The notes beneath the pieces were generated by a model. The model was not told the origin of the DNA. It did not search any database and saw nothing but the letters and a program-made list of their open reading frames with translations. Positions 20,201 to 29,870 of a stretch of DNA of 31,212 bases are shown here, one piece after another (position 1 is the first letter of the stretch; each line of letters starts with the position of its first letter). The position numbers and the translations under genes were made by a program. Source of the stretch: Silene noctiflora (lineage: Eukaryota > Streptophyta > Magnoliopsida > Caryophyllales > Caryophyllaceae); assembly GCA_009801015.1 (NCBI GenBank), contig VHZZ01000174.1, forward strand, positions 204,837-236,048, given 5' to 3'.

Positions 20201-23200
20201 AGTTGTGGTTGTCAGTCAATTTCTCCCTAGAAAGATTGAGGTTTTGGAGCCGTTTATTGATGAAATTCAGAGATTTTTTTGGAGCAAATTGGTTCAAAAT
20301 TGACGGTGGAGAGTTTAGTTAGTTTTTGAATATTGTGCAACTCTGTAGGCGTCATATTTGAACCTTGTAGCCAAGTTTGTTAGTCTGTGAATGACTGAAT
20401 GTCATATAACGCTATTGCTGAGAATGCCTTTTTGGGGCTACTCCTTCAAAATTGGCTTGAGATGAACCTATTTGCCTTATGAAGTAGATTATCTATCTCT
20501 TCTCCTTGTGGTTGTGTCTCAAGCTTTCATTGATTTCTGATTGTGCTATTGTAAGACCTTCTCGAGTAAATATGTGAACATCCAAGTGAATTGGGTTTTA
20601 GAATGTTGGATATGTTTCCATAAATGAAAAAAAGGGTCTTATGGTTGATAATGAAATTTTAGCATTTGAGTCTATTGAGAGTAATTTTCCACTCTTCAAT
20701 GGAAACAGTAAAACTGTAAATTGAAGTCTGGTAACTCCATAACTCAGGGCTCTAGGTTGGTGTTGAGACGAGAATGAGGAAAGATTTAAACTTTAGATTT
20801 TATTTGTAATCTTTGGGTTCATAGTAAAACTAGAAGGTGAGATTGAGAAATATTGAATATTAGTGGTGGTTGAGTGTCTAATTCCTCAATTTCTACGGGT
20901 GCAGATTGATGACGCAGTTGCAGATTTTGTGATTAGCCAGCTCTTACTCTTGGATGCAGAGGACTCGAAGAAAGATATCAAATTGTTCATCAATTCTCCT
21001 GGTGGATCAGTTACTGCAGGTACCAACCACACAAGTCACTTCTTTTTAACTTGTTTGAATTGTTTTTGCCGTATCATGATTATTGATTGTAGGAGATGTC
21101 GACAGGCGTATACATTTGTGAATTGATATCTAATTGTGGGTTTCTTGTATATGGGGGGACAAAACGTCTTTAGCCAAATGATGCGAAAGCTAATGCACTT
21201 ATACAAGACTAATAAGTAATAACAACAGAACCTATGCTAAAACTGAAACTGATCCTATGGAGACAGGTATTTCACTATTTCTGATGCTTTAATCTCTTGC
21301 AAATCTCCAGCCCGATCTTGGTTATCATATATTCAGGCCTCGTAATCTGTTTCTCCACCCTGCAAATATTCCTATTCCACCAAATGTAGTACTCCAGAGC
21401 CTGAATGCAGGCTGCAAGCATCCTGTTCTGTAAATTCTGTCAATTACTCCTCCCCTTCCACCACTGCATATATTCCACATGAGGAATATGAACCTTCAAC
21501 CAGTCGCTTAGAAGATGCAAACGCTTCTGGTTGTACATACGAGTGAAAAACAGATGAGAATGATCTTCGTTCTGCATTCCACAGAGATCACATAACTGAT
21601 CCTGGCATATATTCATTTTTGCTAGCCTGTCTTAAGTTAAGAGCCTTCGTTGTGCAACAAGCCACCCAATAAAATTGTGTTTAGGTAGACCAATGCTATT
21701 CCAAACAAACTTGTATCAAAACACATTCATATCCTTGAGCAATAGTATAACTGTTCCCAGGTCTCAACCAACAGGAATTAGAATAACCATTTTTTAATTT
21801 TTTTCTTTCACTCCACATAGCTTCTTCCAAGACCAACTGGCCCCTTCCTTTGGCATATAATGGCCAACTGTCCCCTTCCTTTGGCATGTAATGCATCCAA
21901 TCCTCCTGTTTTATATAGATGGCATGAATCCATCTAACCCATAAATGATCCTCTTTGTTAGCTATCCACCACATGTATATCCCTAGGGCAGCAATGTTCC
22001 AGCTTTTAATATCTTTTATCCCCAGGCGTCCCGACTTTTTTTTGTTGTACAAACCTTCCCCCAACTCACAATGGTGGGGCATTAGCATGCTCCTTCCCCT
22101 TCCAAAGAATGTTTCTACAGATGGTTTCAATCTTCTTTAAAATACAGTTAGGAAGGATAGAGATCCTGGCCCAAGAAGTATGAAGGGTACTCAACACAGC
22201 ACTCACCAAGACCGATCTGCCAGCATAGGACGAATGCTTTGACCCTAAGGCTTTAACCCTATCCACCACTCTTTCTACCAACACAGCACAATCTAAAAAC
22301 AGAGAGTCTCTTGGGTGCAATTGGCACTCCAAGGTATCTGAAGGGCAGTTTCCCCCCTTTCAGACCAGTATACCTCAGAATGTCCTCTAACCTGTCAGTG
22401 CCAGCTACCCCATTGTTATACAGGTTTGATTTCTCAATATTCATTTGTAATCCAGTGGACCTTTTCTTTTAGGAGAGTAGTTGTCTATCCAACTTATTGT
22501 GGTTAAGCTGCTTTCTTTCTTGCCTGCTTAGACGGGGGTTGGCCACCATTTCCCCAGTCTTGAACCTTCATTTCATGAAAGTGCATGCATCCTAGAGACA
22601 AAAGATCTTCTTTCTAAAGAGATTCGATTAGGAAAAATGAGCTCAAATCCAAAAACAAGCAAAATTCCTGGGTTTTGGCACCCACCATTTCTTGAAATTC
22701 TATCACACCAGCCTCTTTCAGCCGTAATCTTAGTATTGATACGCAGAATATGCAACGTTCGACTTCCATGTCGTACTCTAGAAAAAGTCTCAATTCTCAA
22801 AGGCTCTCAACATAATCACAACTGACTTTTTATCACCCTTACAAAACAACAAATCATCTGCAAAGCAAAGGCGACTTAGTCTCAAAGGTTTACAAAGAGG
22901 ATGATAACTGCAGCCTTCATAATCATGGACCACATTCAATATCCTGCTCAAATAATCCATACAAATTGTGAAGAGAATAGGAGAGAGAGGGTCTCCCTGT
23001 CTTAGCCATCTCTTTGCCTTAAAGAACCCAAAGGAATCTCCATTTTGGGACGAAGTGAAGGGGTTGTAACACATTCCTATCTAATGCACAACCGTATTAG
23101 GGAAATTTAAGGCCTTCATCATATCTTCCAAAAATTCCATTCGATGGAATCATAAGTTTTTTAAAATCTAGCTTCATGATAACTCTAGGTGAGCAGGCTT

Positions 23201-25230
23201 TCCTATGGTACAACTTCACTAAGTCCTGACAAATTAGGATGTTTTCAACAATTCTCTCCCCTTGATGAAAGCACTTTGTGTGGGGCTTATGATATCTGGA
23301 AGAATTTCACTAACTCTGTTACATAAGAGCTTTGCAATGCATTTGTAGATGGTAGGCGATTGGTCTGAATTGTGTAACATTCTGATGAACATCAACCTTA
23401 GGGATCAATGTAATGGTAGTATTATTAACCTGCTTCAATAATTGACCATTCTCAAACACATCCATAATGGCTGTAAATCTGTAATGACACTTGGCCCAAC
23501 AATATCCCAAATGTCCATGAAGAACCGACTGCTATAGCCATCAGGCCCAGGGGCTTTGGTCCCAGGAATAGAAAAAATTAGCCTCCCTAATCTCAACCCC
23601 TGTGACTGGTTTAAGGAGCTGAGGCTGCTGATCCCTGCTGAGAATAGGACCTCTCTGTACAGTAGGAACACAGACTTTAGTAACCTCCTTGTTTGTGCCG
23701 AAGAGTTGAATATAATAGTCTTCGAAAGCTTTCTTAATTGCATCAGGATTATCACAAGTAAATCCTTTGTCATCCTTGATCTTAGTTACTTTATCTCTAG
23801 CTCTTCTGTTTTTAATGCTAGAATGAAAGTAGCGATTACACTCCGACTGAAATATTATAGTCTTGAAAAACGTTTTTTATTACCAACTGAAAATGTCTGT
23901 AATTGAACTAGCCTTCTTATAACTTGTTAGTATGTGGCATGTTTCAGAGATGAACTCCTTTACACTCTGACTCCTTGTTGTTACAAGGATAGCGATGCTG
24001 CTGTCTTTCCTATGCTAAAAATTTAATCTCACGACTACAGATCTTTAGAGTTGCACTTGTTCATTCTGCACTACCTATTCTCTTTAATAACAACATTACC
24101 CTAGTTCCTCAAGGGCTGCTGCGATTGGCTGATTGTCGGGGTATGCAGCCTTACCATTGTGTTAACAAAACAAATAGGATGTTCCCGTGTAATCTATATT
24201 GGAAATTGCTCCAAAATTACGTATTTCGCAATAAAAAAGAAGTTTAAGCTAGCTTAGTAATTTTGCTTTATTTCACCATGAACTAGAACCAAAAATAGTG
24301 AGACTCTGGCTCCATGGAATTGGGAAGTCTGTGGCCTCGTCGAAAATGAAATCACCTAATCTCATCAAACAAAGATGAAATTGAAAAGAGGCACTGTTCT
24401 TTCCAATGGAGAAATTCTGTGATAAGCCATTTGCTCCGCTGCAACTGCTTAGCTCATTGCCGTCATTTGCAGGAATGGGGATATATGATGCTATGAAGCA
24501 ATGCCAGGCGGATGTATCTACTATTTGCATGGGATTAACTGCATCTATGGGTGCGTTTATTCTCGCTTCTGGCACTAAAGGGAAGCGTTATTGTATGCCC
24601 AATTCAAAAGTGATGCTCCATCATCCACAGGGATATAAGGGTACCTCGGTGAGTTCGAGCTTTAAACTGCTGTGATTTTAACTATTCTGGTGTTCAAGGT
24701 GCTAAATTCGTCTTAAAATCTGCTAAATGAGGACTTGCTTCTAATATCAGTTTCTGGATACCTTGATACGCGCAAGAGAAACGTCGTACCACAAAGTCAA
24801 GTTAAACAAAATTTTCTCAAGAATCACAGGGAAGCCCGAACAACAGGTTGGTCACTGCTTCTTTTACGATATTCATTCTGTCTCCCCTTTACATCGTAAT
24901 GAACGCTACAAAGAAGGCTTGCCTTTTTCCTGTCTGTAGATTGAATCAGACATGGATTATGACTTCTACATGAATCCTTGGGAGGCAAAAGAATATGGAC
25001 TAGTAGATTATGTCATTGATGATGGTAAGCCGGGGTTGATCGCACCCATTGGAGATACAACTCCACCTCCCGGGACCAAGGTATGGCACCTTTGGAAAGC
25101 CGAGGGAAGACGTGCAGTGGAGAACCTTCCCTCCGAGCACAAGCTACTTCAAAATCACCTTAACGGAGGACAGGGAATCGACAAAGAGAAGGGAACAGCG
25201 GAAGAGAAAGATGTCTCCCCTCCGGTATAG
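17283..25230 (+). CDS. CLPP3: Plastid ATP-dependent Clp protease proteolytic subunit ClpP3
   Basis: Catalytic subunit of the chloroplast stromal Clp core that degrades unfolded or tagged proteins fed by ClpC chaperones. Exons: 17283-17603, 20905-21019, 24473-24648, 24751-24846, 24940-25230; 999 nt, 332 aa, all GT-AG and in frame. The Ser/Asn-rich N-terminus (about 1-65) looks like a transit peptide. [40 protein letters not shown], and a C-terminus with [28 protein letters not shown] match plant ClpP3 as I recall it. The catalytic triad is present: Ser170 (LTASMGAF), His195 (VMLHHP) and Asp244 (SDMDYDFY). The usual HQP is HHP, and the handle segment (about 199-220, [21 protein letters not shown]) departs strongly from the family. 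Introns 1 (3.3 kb) and 2 (3.45 kb) are unusually long and carry duplications and a LINE. ClpP4 is a less likely assignment. Confidence 0.9.
18945..19114. mobile_element. Small inverted-repeat element (MITE-like) in ClpP3 intron 1
   Basis: The left end GCCCTCTTCTTTTGGACT and the right end AGTCCAAAAGAACAGGGC are near-perfect inverted complements. The interior is made of AACTGAAT/GGAGCTGAA tandem-like steps. It is present only in duplication unit 1 of the intron, not at the matching place in unit 2. The target duplication is unclear. Confidence 0.6.
19382..19578 (+). repeat. Tandem ~98-bp repeat in ClpP3 intron 1
   Basis: Two adjacent copies (about 19382-19479 and 19480-19578) both carry GAGAAGCC, then GGAAAGATTTGAACTTTTAG and then ATCCCTATTCTTGGATTCA. 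A third, more diverged copy is near 20766-20868, just before the acceptor of exon 2. Confidence 0.75.
21160..24000 (-). pseudogene. Degraded LINE (non-LTR retrotransposon) ORF2 remnant, antisense in ClpP3 intron 2
   Basis: Read on the minus strand from about 23870, broken frames give the order of a plant L1-type reverse transcriptase. They include [52 protein letters not shown], and the active-site block LCFADDLLF (FADD about 22864-22853). Then come [19 protein letters not shown], and a zinc-finger (zf-RVT) tail with [17 protein letters not shown] around 21560. The 5' endonuclease part is missing, as expected for 5' truncation. Stops and frameshifts occur throughout, so the copy is dead. The 3' end lies near 21160; neither a poly(A) tail nor a target duplication is evident. 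Confidence 0.85.
22476..22797. mobile_element. Unclassified insertion splitting the LINE reverse transcriptase
   Basis: The LINE frame breaks after [10 protein letters not shown] (minus strand, about 22797) and resumes at [12 protein letters not shown] near 22460, where homologues join directly (FSKxSGLQ). The roughly 320 bp between shows no reverse-transcriptase similarity. One end holds AAGCAGGCAAGAAAGAAAGC on the minus strand, which could be from another retroelement. No inverted ends are clear. Confidence 0.5.
24001..24472. other. Rest of ClpP3 intron 2
   Basis: Sequence between the LINE 5' break and the exon 3 acceptor (TTTGCAG at 24472). No recognisable coding or repeat ends. Confidence 0.55.
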
Positions 25231-26082
25231 GGCTAAAACCAATAGTCAAGCATCTAGCATAGGTGCATACTGTTGCTTTCTAGTTCCTTCATTTTTTATG
25301 TACAACTAATCCCAAATGTATGAAACTATGCACATTATTTCTTAATGTATGGTTCTACTTTGGTGAGACTCCATCATTGTACTCTATTTCTTGAATTACT
25401 TGAGCAGTACAAAGATAGATGCTAAATACTGAAGAGAGTAACAGTAATTCTTAAGTTGGATAGTCTATGAATGCGACAGCATCACAACTCGATCACAATT
25501 CACATACCAAATACCAAGTCGAAGTAAAGATCCATAGATAAAATTAAACAATATAGCTATAAATTTAGTAAGTGTCGTTTTCGATTTTGCAATAATAGAG
25601 AAATTAAGATTGCTCTTTATGTTGCTACTACTTACGCAAAATGTAATTCTTATAGCTTGACACTCTTGTAATTTTCTGAATTTTATATATGAATCGCTTT
25701 ATTATTGTCAAAAAAAAAAAAAAGATCACAATTCACAAGTATGAGACTCGAAACATTGTGTGGTTTCATATCAATTTGACAGTCATATCTAACACAGATG
25801 TGAGTGAGACAAGGCCCGTCACACGATGACCCGATATGCATTTCAGCTGACCGACCTGGTAAAACTAACCCGATCCAAACTATCTAATCTGAATAACCCA
25901 ACCCACAACCAAAATGACACCGAACTGAGGACCTGAATTTGACCCGACCCAACTCAATTCCTTCCAAACCTGAAAACGACTCAGTCCGAACAGACCCCGA
26001 CTCACACCCGACCCTGTTGACTGTCTGTCACTTCCAGGGATTAAAAACTTGAAAGGACTCCTTCCTCAAGCTCTACTCCGAA
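25231..26082. other. ClpP3 3' UTR and intergenic region
   Basis: A probable ClpP3 3' UTR extends to about 25420. A retrocopy occupies 25505-25723. From about 25845 to 26020 a degenerate CCGACC/ACCCGA-rich block (CCGACCTGGTAAAACTAACC, TGACCCGACCCAACTC, CACACCCGACCC) resembles dispersed plant low-complexity repeats. It abuts the next gene's leader, so the promoter of that gene sits in or next to it. Confidence 0.5.
25491..25737 (+). mobile_element. Poly(A)-tailed retrocopy with 14-bp target duplication
   Basis: Identical direct repeats GATCACAATTCACA at 25491-25504 and 25724-25737 flank 219 bp that end in a 14-base A run. The 3' part (TGTAATTTTCTGAATTTTAT then GAATCGCTTTATTATTGTC) resembles the tail of plant L1-type LINEs or an mRNA 3' UTR. 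No Pol III boxes are seen, so a 5'-truncated LINE or processed transcript fragment is more likely than a SINE. Confidence 0.8.
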
Positions 26083-28983
26083 ATGCTGTCATCCGGATTA
26101 TCACTTTGTCTCCCCAGTTTCAACCCGACTAGAAGAACAATCATCAATTCCCCAAAATCAGCTGCAGTTTCAGTTTCAGTTTCAGTATTCAAGAAGAGCA
26201 AAATCAAATGTAGTATTTCAGATGATTCGAGTGAAAGAAGAAGCCTTTTTCAAACTTGCAGGAATTGCAAAACCCAGTTTGATCCTGCTCTTAATCATCC
26301 GCTTGCTTGCCGTTTTCACCCTGCCCATTTCGGAGGTACCCTCTTTGTTCAATCATTTGTTTACCTTTGATTAAAATACCTCCGTCATAGAAACAAGTAA
26401 ATGAATAATTGCCATGGAGTGAGCATTTTTTTTTTTAATAATATTGCATTTGTGAAGATTTAAGCTTTGGGTGATGATAAGGTGTTATCTTATGATCTTA
26501 TCTTTGTTATGTAGATTGTAGTTTCAGTGATGGTTAACTGGTAATACTGAAATTTGCACTGAGAAATTTGATTGTTTGGTGATGTTTTTGATTAATTGTT
26601 GGCCAATGGTTAGATGGTGATCAAGTAAAGGAATGAGGGTAATTGCAAAAAGTTACTCGTTTCCAATCGTTTGTTTACCTTTGATTAAAATTATCAGTCA
26701 CAAATAATAATAAAAAAAGGTAAACAAATGATTGGGGTGGAGGGAGTATTCACCACCTGTGTTTCTGTTTGTGTTTGTGTTTGTCGAACATTTGACCCTC
26801 AAATATGCACTTGAAAGCTCAAGTTGAACCAAAACTTCTAGCTGAGTGAATGGCGTGGGTATGTGATCTATTGCTTCTAAAGTTATAGTCTTTGATATAC
26901 AATCTAGTAGCTAGTTCGGTATGTTGCGTGTATTTTAATTAAAATTTATTATTCATAGACCTATATGGCTCTATCACAATCATGTTATTAATCATAGGGT
27001 GGTAATTGATGGTAATGGGAGTCAAAGATGAAAATTTGATCTGATATTAGTCGAGGATCAGCATTAAGAGAATTGGGATGAGGCATTCCAACTTATTTAC
27101 ACAAAACCCCGTTCCATATCTCCATTTCTGACCTCATGGAGTCATGGTTCATGAGTCATGAGAAATGAGCCTTAGATGTTGTAGCCAAGACTTGAAGCTT
27201 AACGGCATTTGTGCGAAAATTGTTGCAAGTGAACTATGAACTCTGTACTTGTCATTTCTAACGCTTCCATTCTTATTAAGCACCTCTTGCTCGCTGTAAA
27301 TAGAGAGATTTGTGTGTAATATCAAACTTTACAATAGATAGTTGCCAATCCAAGTATGAACTTTTTAGTTCTCATATCTAAGGCTTCTATTTAGAAAAGA
27401 TCCTCTCGTTTGCATCGTGAATGGAGAGATTCATGTTTAATTCTAAACCTTAAAATATACGAGGTGGAGATTTGTTCAGTAGGCACTCTTATACACTATA
27501 TAAGGCTGGTCTGACATTCTATTGGCTGACTATGCTAAATCTATGCCGTATTGTGCTGTTGTGGTATTGTTTGTTGGTGTTATTGCATACAAATCTTGTC
27601 TACCATCTGTCACCTCTGTTACCGGAGTAGGAAGGGTTGTTGCATGAACAATTTGGGTGAATTTCATATATTCACTATTGGACCATAACATCTATTGCAT
27701 TTTGAACAGCTTTGTCTGCAAGTTTACATATTAGTCATAGCTTAAGATTTGATGCAAAGTTCAGTAGTGTGTCTGCTGGAAATATGCTTCCAAAATTCAT
27801 AGTAACAAGCATGAAATATTCTTGTGCTATTAGCCGACACTGATATGGCCACTAAGAGAAGGAATATCAGGAAAAAATCTCTGCTGAAAGTATGAACTTT
27901 ATAGTGTAGCGGAATTCTACGACATGCATCGACATTGTCCACTTATGTAAATCACTGTTTCTTTAAATGTATGGAATCACCATTCTTATTTAATATTGCT
28001 TCCTGAAGTACGCTTGTGGATGACTGCATTTGGGTGTAAACTGCTGGCGGCTACTTTTTCCTGCTTTTGCAACCGTCTTTATATATATATATACACAATT
28101 GATCTGACTCAATGACAGTCTCTGACATGTTGGTTAAATGGTTGCTGTACAAGTCTGAAACCCATCTTTGATGCTCAGAGTTGTACTGTTGTCGTATTTG
28201 TAGTCTAATTTAGAAGGAGATTGTTATCATTGCTTACACGGTTGCTAATTTCCGCGAGACTGGAGAATTGCTTTGTTTCCCATCTTTTGTTAAGCTAAAT
28301 TGTGCCGATGTAACTAGACATTTTGCATGGTTTTCTTCCCCTCAGGCCTCTACCTTCAAAGATTTTACTTTTTTTGTTCTTTATGACTCTGTTGAGTTGC
28401 ACTACTGGTAGACCCTTCTACATAGTCATCCTTGTCTTTGATCAATGTGTCTGTGTGTGCTAGATTATTTGCAGGTTTCGAGTGCTCCAATGGCCTTGGG
28501 AACTCGATGCTGTACGGCCTAGTTTATGTATCAAATCCGTTATACCCTAGTGTTTGAAACTTTGATTTCGACTACAAGTGATGTTAGTCTTTTTTTTTTG
28601 TTTTTGCCTGCACGATCCTGTTTACCCTGGATTCCAGCCGGAATGAGCTCTAGACTTATGTAAGCTGTTAGTCTACCAAACGATCATGAACTCGTGGGTT
28701 GATCGACATTAGTGTTGGATTATATCAGTGCAGTTCGTCAAAATGTCATCAATGTTGCATGTTCTTATTTTCACCATTTTGCCACAAATTCTCATTTGTG
28801 ACGGGTTCTTTTATAATCCCTATAACAGGAGAGACGAAGAGGAAGTTTGAGAGCGTTCACACCGGAGGAACAATGAACACCCCGAATTCCGGCCAAGTTC
28901 TCGAGTACTGGCATTGTTGCGGATCAGAAGACGCTTTTGATCCTGGATGTACGTCGTCTCCACACTTATCCTACGACGATTAA
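26083..28983 (+). CDS. Small predicted plastid protein with CHORD-like Cys/His pattern
   Basis: Two coding exons, 26083-26335 and 28829-28983, join in frame (…HFGG|ETKRKF…) to give 135 aa. Residues 1 to about 45 are Ser/Arg-rich and acid-poor, like a chloroplast transit peptide. The mature part holds CRNC (59-62), NHPLACRFHPAHF (71-83), GGTMNTPNSG, YWHCCGSEDAFDPGC (111-125) and H130. This spacing of Cys and His, with a WxCC core, resembles one CHORD zinc-binding module, but this is a lone domain without the CS domain of RAR1/CHP proteins. Close relatives exist in other plants as far as I recall, with no assigned function. The intron is long (2.5 kb). Metal binding is inferred from the pattern. 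Confidence 0.75.
26654..26748. mobile_element. Stowaway-like MITE, 95 bp
   Basis: The left end TACTCGTTTCCAATCG then TTTGTTTACCTTT and the right end AAAGGTAAACAAATGATTGG then GGTGGAGGGAGTA form imperfect inverted repeats with TA at both borders. Same length and end sequence class as the element at 2545-2639. Confidence 0.8.
27232..27462 (+). repeat. Diverged tandem repeat, two units of about 115 bp
   Basis: Both units contain TATGAACT, then a CTAA(C/G)GCTTC step, then CACCTCTTGCTCG or ATCCTCTCGTTTG, then ATAGAGAGATT or ATGGAGAGATT, and end in CAAACTTTACAATA or TAAACCTTAAAATA. Unit 1 is about 27232-27343 and unit 2 about 27352-27462. Confidence 0.6.
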
Positions 28984-29760
28984 CACCCTACATTTTTCAA
29001 AGACGCAAATTCTACATCTCGGTTTTTGTTGGTTTATCTTTAATTATAATTTTTTTAAAGCTCAAATACCAAATTATTCATTACACCCTCGATTTAATGT
29101 TCATATTATTCATCTAAATAAGGTAATAAGTAAATTTTCATTCATTGCATTATTATTATCTTTTCAATTAATATATGCCTATAATTAAACTTTAATCTTT
29201 TAATAAAATTCATAATTATGATTTTTTCCCCTTACTACTAAGAAAATAATAATTCTCTTACTTTTCCCTCGAAAATGCATCTATTTTTATAAGGACATAA
29301 TTGATTTTTTTAATAAACTATTATCTTTTTCTTAAAATATAATCTTAATATAATTNTTCAATTTTTTTGTTTCATATCAAAAAATAATGGAATGAAATAT
29401 TAAATATTAATGAAGTGAAATTTAAAATTTTTAAATAATAAACTAAAAAAATAAAAACTCTATATACCGCTCATTGCGCGGGATCTATACTAGGTATATA
29501 ATAAAAGTAATGATTTTTATTTTTCTGTAAAGACAAATCAATGATTTTACCGTATGGATACAAGTATACAACCGTCTCATACAAGAATCGTTACTGCCAA
29601 GCCGTTTTGGTCGCCACATCAAACGACTTTTACCATAGAAGCTTCTTTGCCAAATTATTAGGAAGCTTCTATTATATATAAAATCATAGACTTGCCTACT
29701 AATTTCAACGAATCTTCCATCTAGCCGCCCCAACTGCCATAACCATCTAGATGCAATCAA
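28984..29760. other. AT-rich intergenic region
   Basis: Very AT-rich (28990-29460), with one ambiguous base N at 29356. It ends in a GC hairpin-like CCGCTCATTGCGCGG followed by GATCTATACTAG (to 29492), which resembles a Helitron 3' terminus. 29560-29590 holds an ACCGTCTCATACAAGAATCG word seen in dispersed repeats. No coding exon is supported. Confidence 0.5.
29638..29669 (+). promoter_or_regulatory. Two GAAGCTTC heat-shock-element-like palindromes
   Basis: GAAGCTTC at 29638-29645 and again at 29662-29669 both fit the GAAnnTTC unit bound by heat shock factors. They lie about 200 bases upstream of the small plastid protein's ATG. A full element wants three adjoining units, so this is only suggestive. 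Confidence 0.3.
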
Positions 29761-29763
29761 GGA

Positions 29764-29870
29764 CCAATCACAGTCTTACACGTATCCGTCTCGATTAACA
29801 TTACCTGAGTCTATAAATAGACACCTTCCTCAAAGATCCTAATACAAAATCATTAACTTAAACCATAAGT
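29764..29870 (+). promoter_or_regulatory. Core promoter of the small plastid protein gene
   Basis: CCAAT at 29764-29768 and a strong TATA box TATAAATA at 29812-29819. A transcription start is expected about 30 bases further (near 29845-29850), leaving a leader of about 25 bases before the ATG at 29871. Confidence 0.7.

Larger units (their letters stand above)
17604..20904 (+). repeat. ClpP3 intron 1, built from internal segmental duplications
   Basis: Diverged direct copies are visible over more than 1 kb. TTCAGGAAGATTTAGG... at 17952 matches TTCAGGAAGATTTGTG... at 19763. GATGGAAGTTGTTTCCCATT at 18302 recurs at 19952. CATTTGAACCTTACGGCC near 18871 matches CATATTTGAACCTTGTAGCC near 20352. GAATTGGGTTTTAGAAT near 19206 recurs near 20590. 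Unit 1 is about 17945-19580 and unit 2 about 19757-20870. A smaller motif, AATTGAAGAATTATGGACAAAAG, recurs near 17719, 17856 and 19665. No exon is supported inside. Confidence 0.75.
26336..28828. other. Long intron of the CHORD-like gene
   Basis: Contains a Stowaway-like MITE (26654-26748), a diverged tandem repeat (27232-27462) and a short TA microsatellite at about 28080-28092. No additional exon is needed, because the two flanking exons already join in frame with family-like sequence. Confidence 0.65.

Noticed and set aside
23556-23906. 116-residue plus-strand frame
   Set aside because: It is antisense to the LINE reverse transcriptase remnant, which reads well on the minus strand.
24649-24750. 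Alternative donor GG|GTACCT at about 24640 to restore a canonical ClpP3 handle
   Set aside because: It shifts phase so that exon 4 reads out of frame; the GTGAGT donor at 24649 with the acceptor at 24750 keeps frame and the [18 protein letters not shown] continuation.
28079-28095. TA microsatellite as an origin or regulatory site
   Set aside because: A short dinucleotide run in an intron, common in plant DNA, with no further signal.
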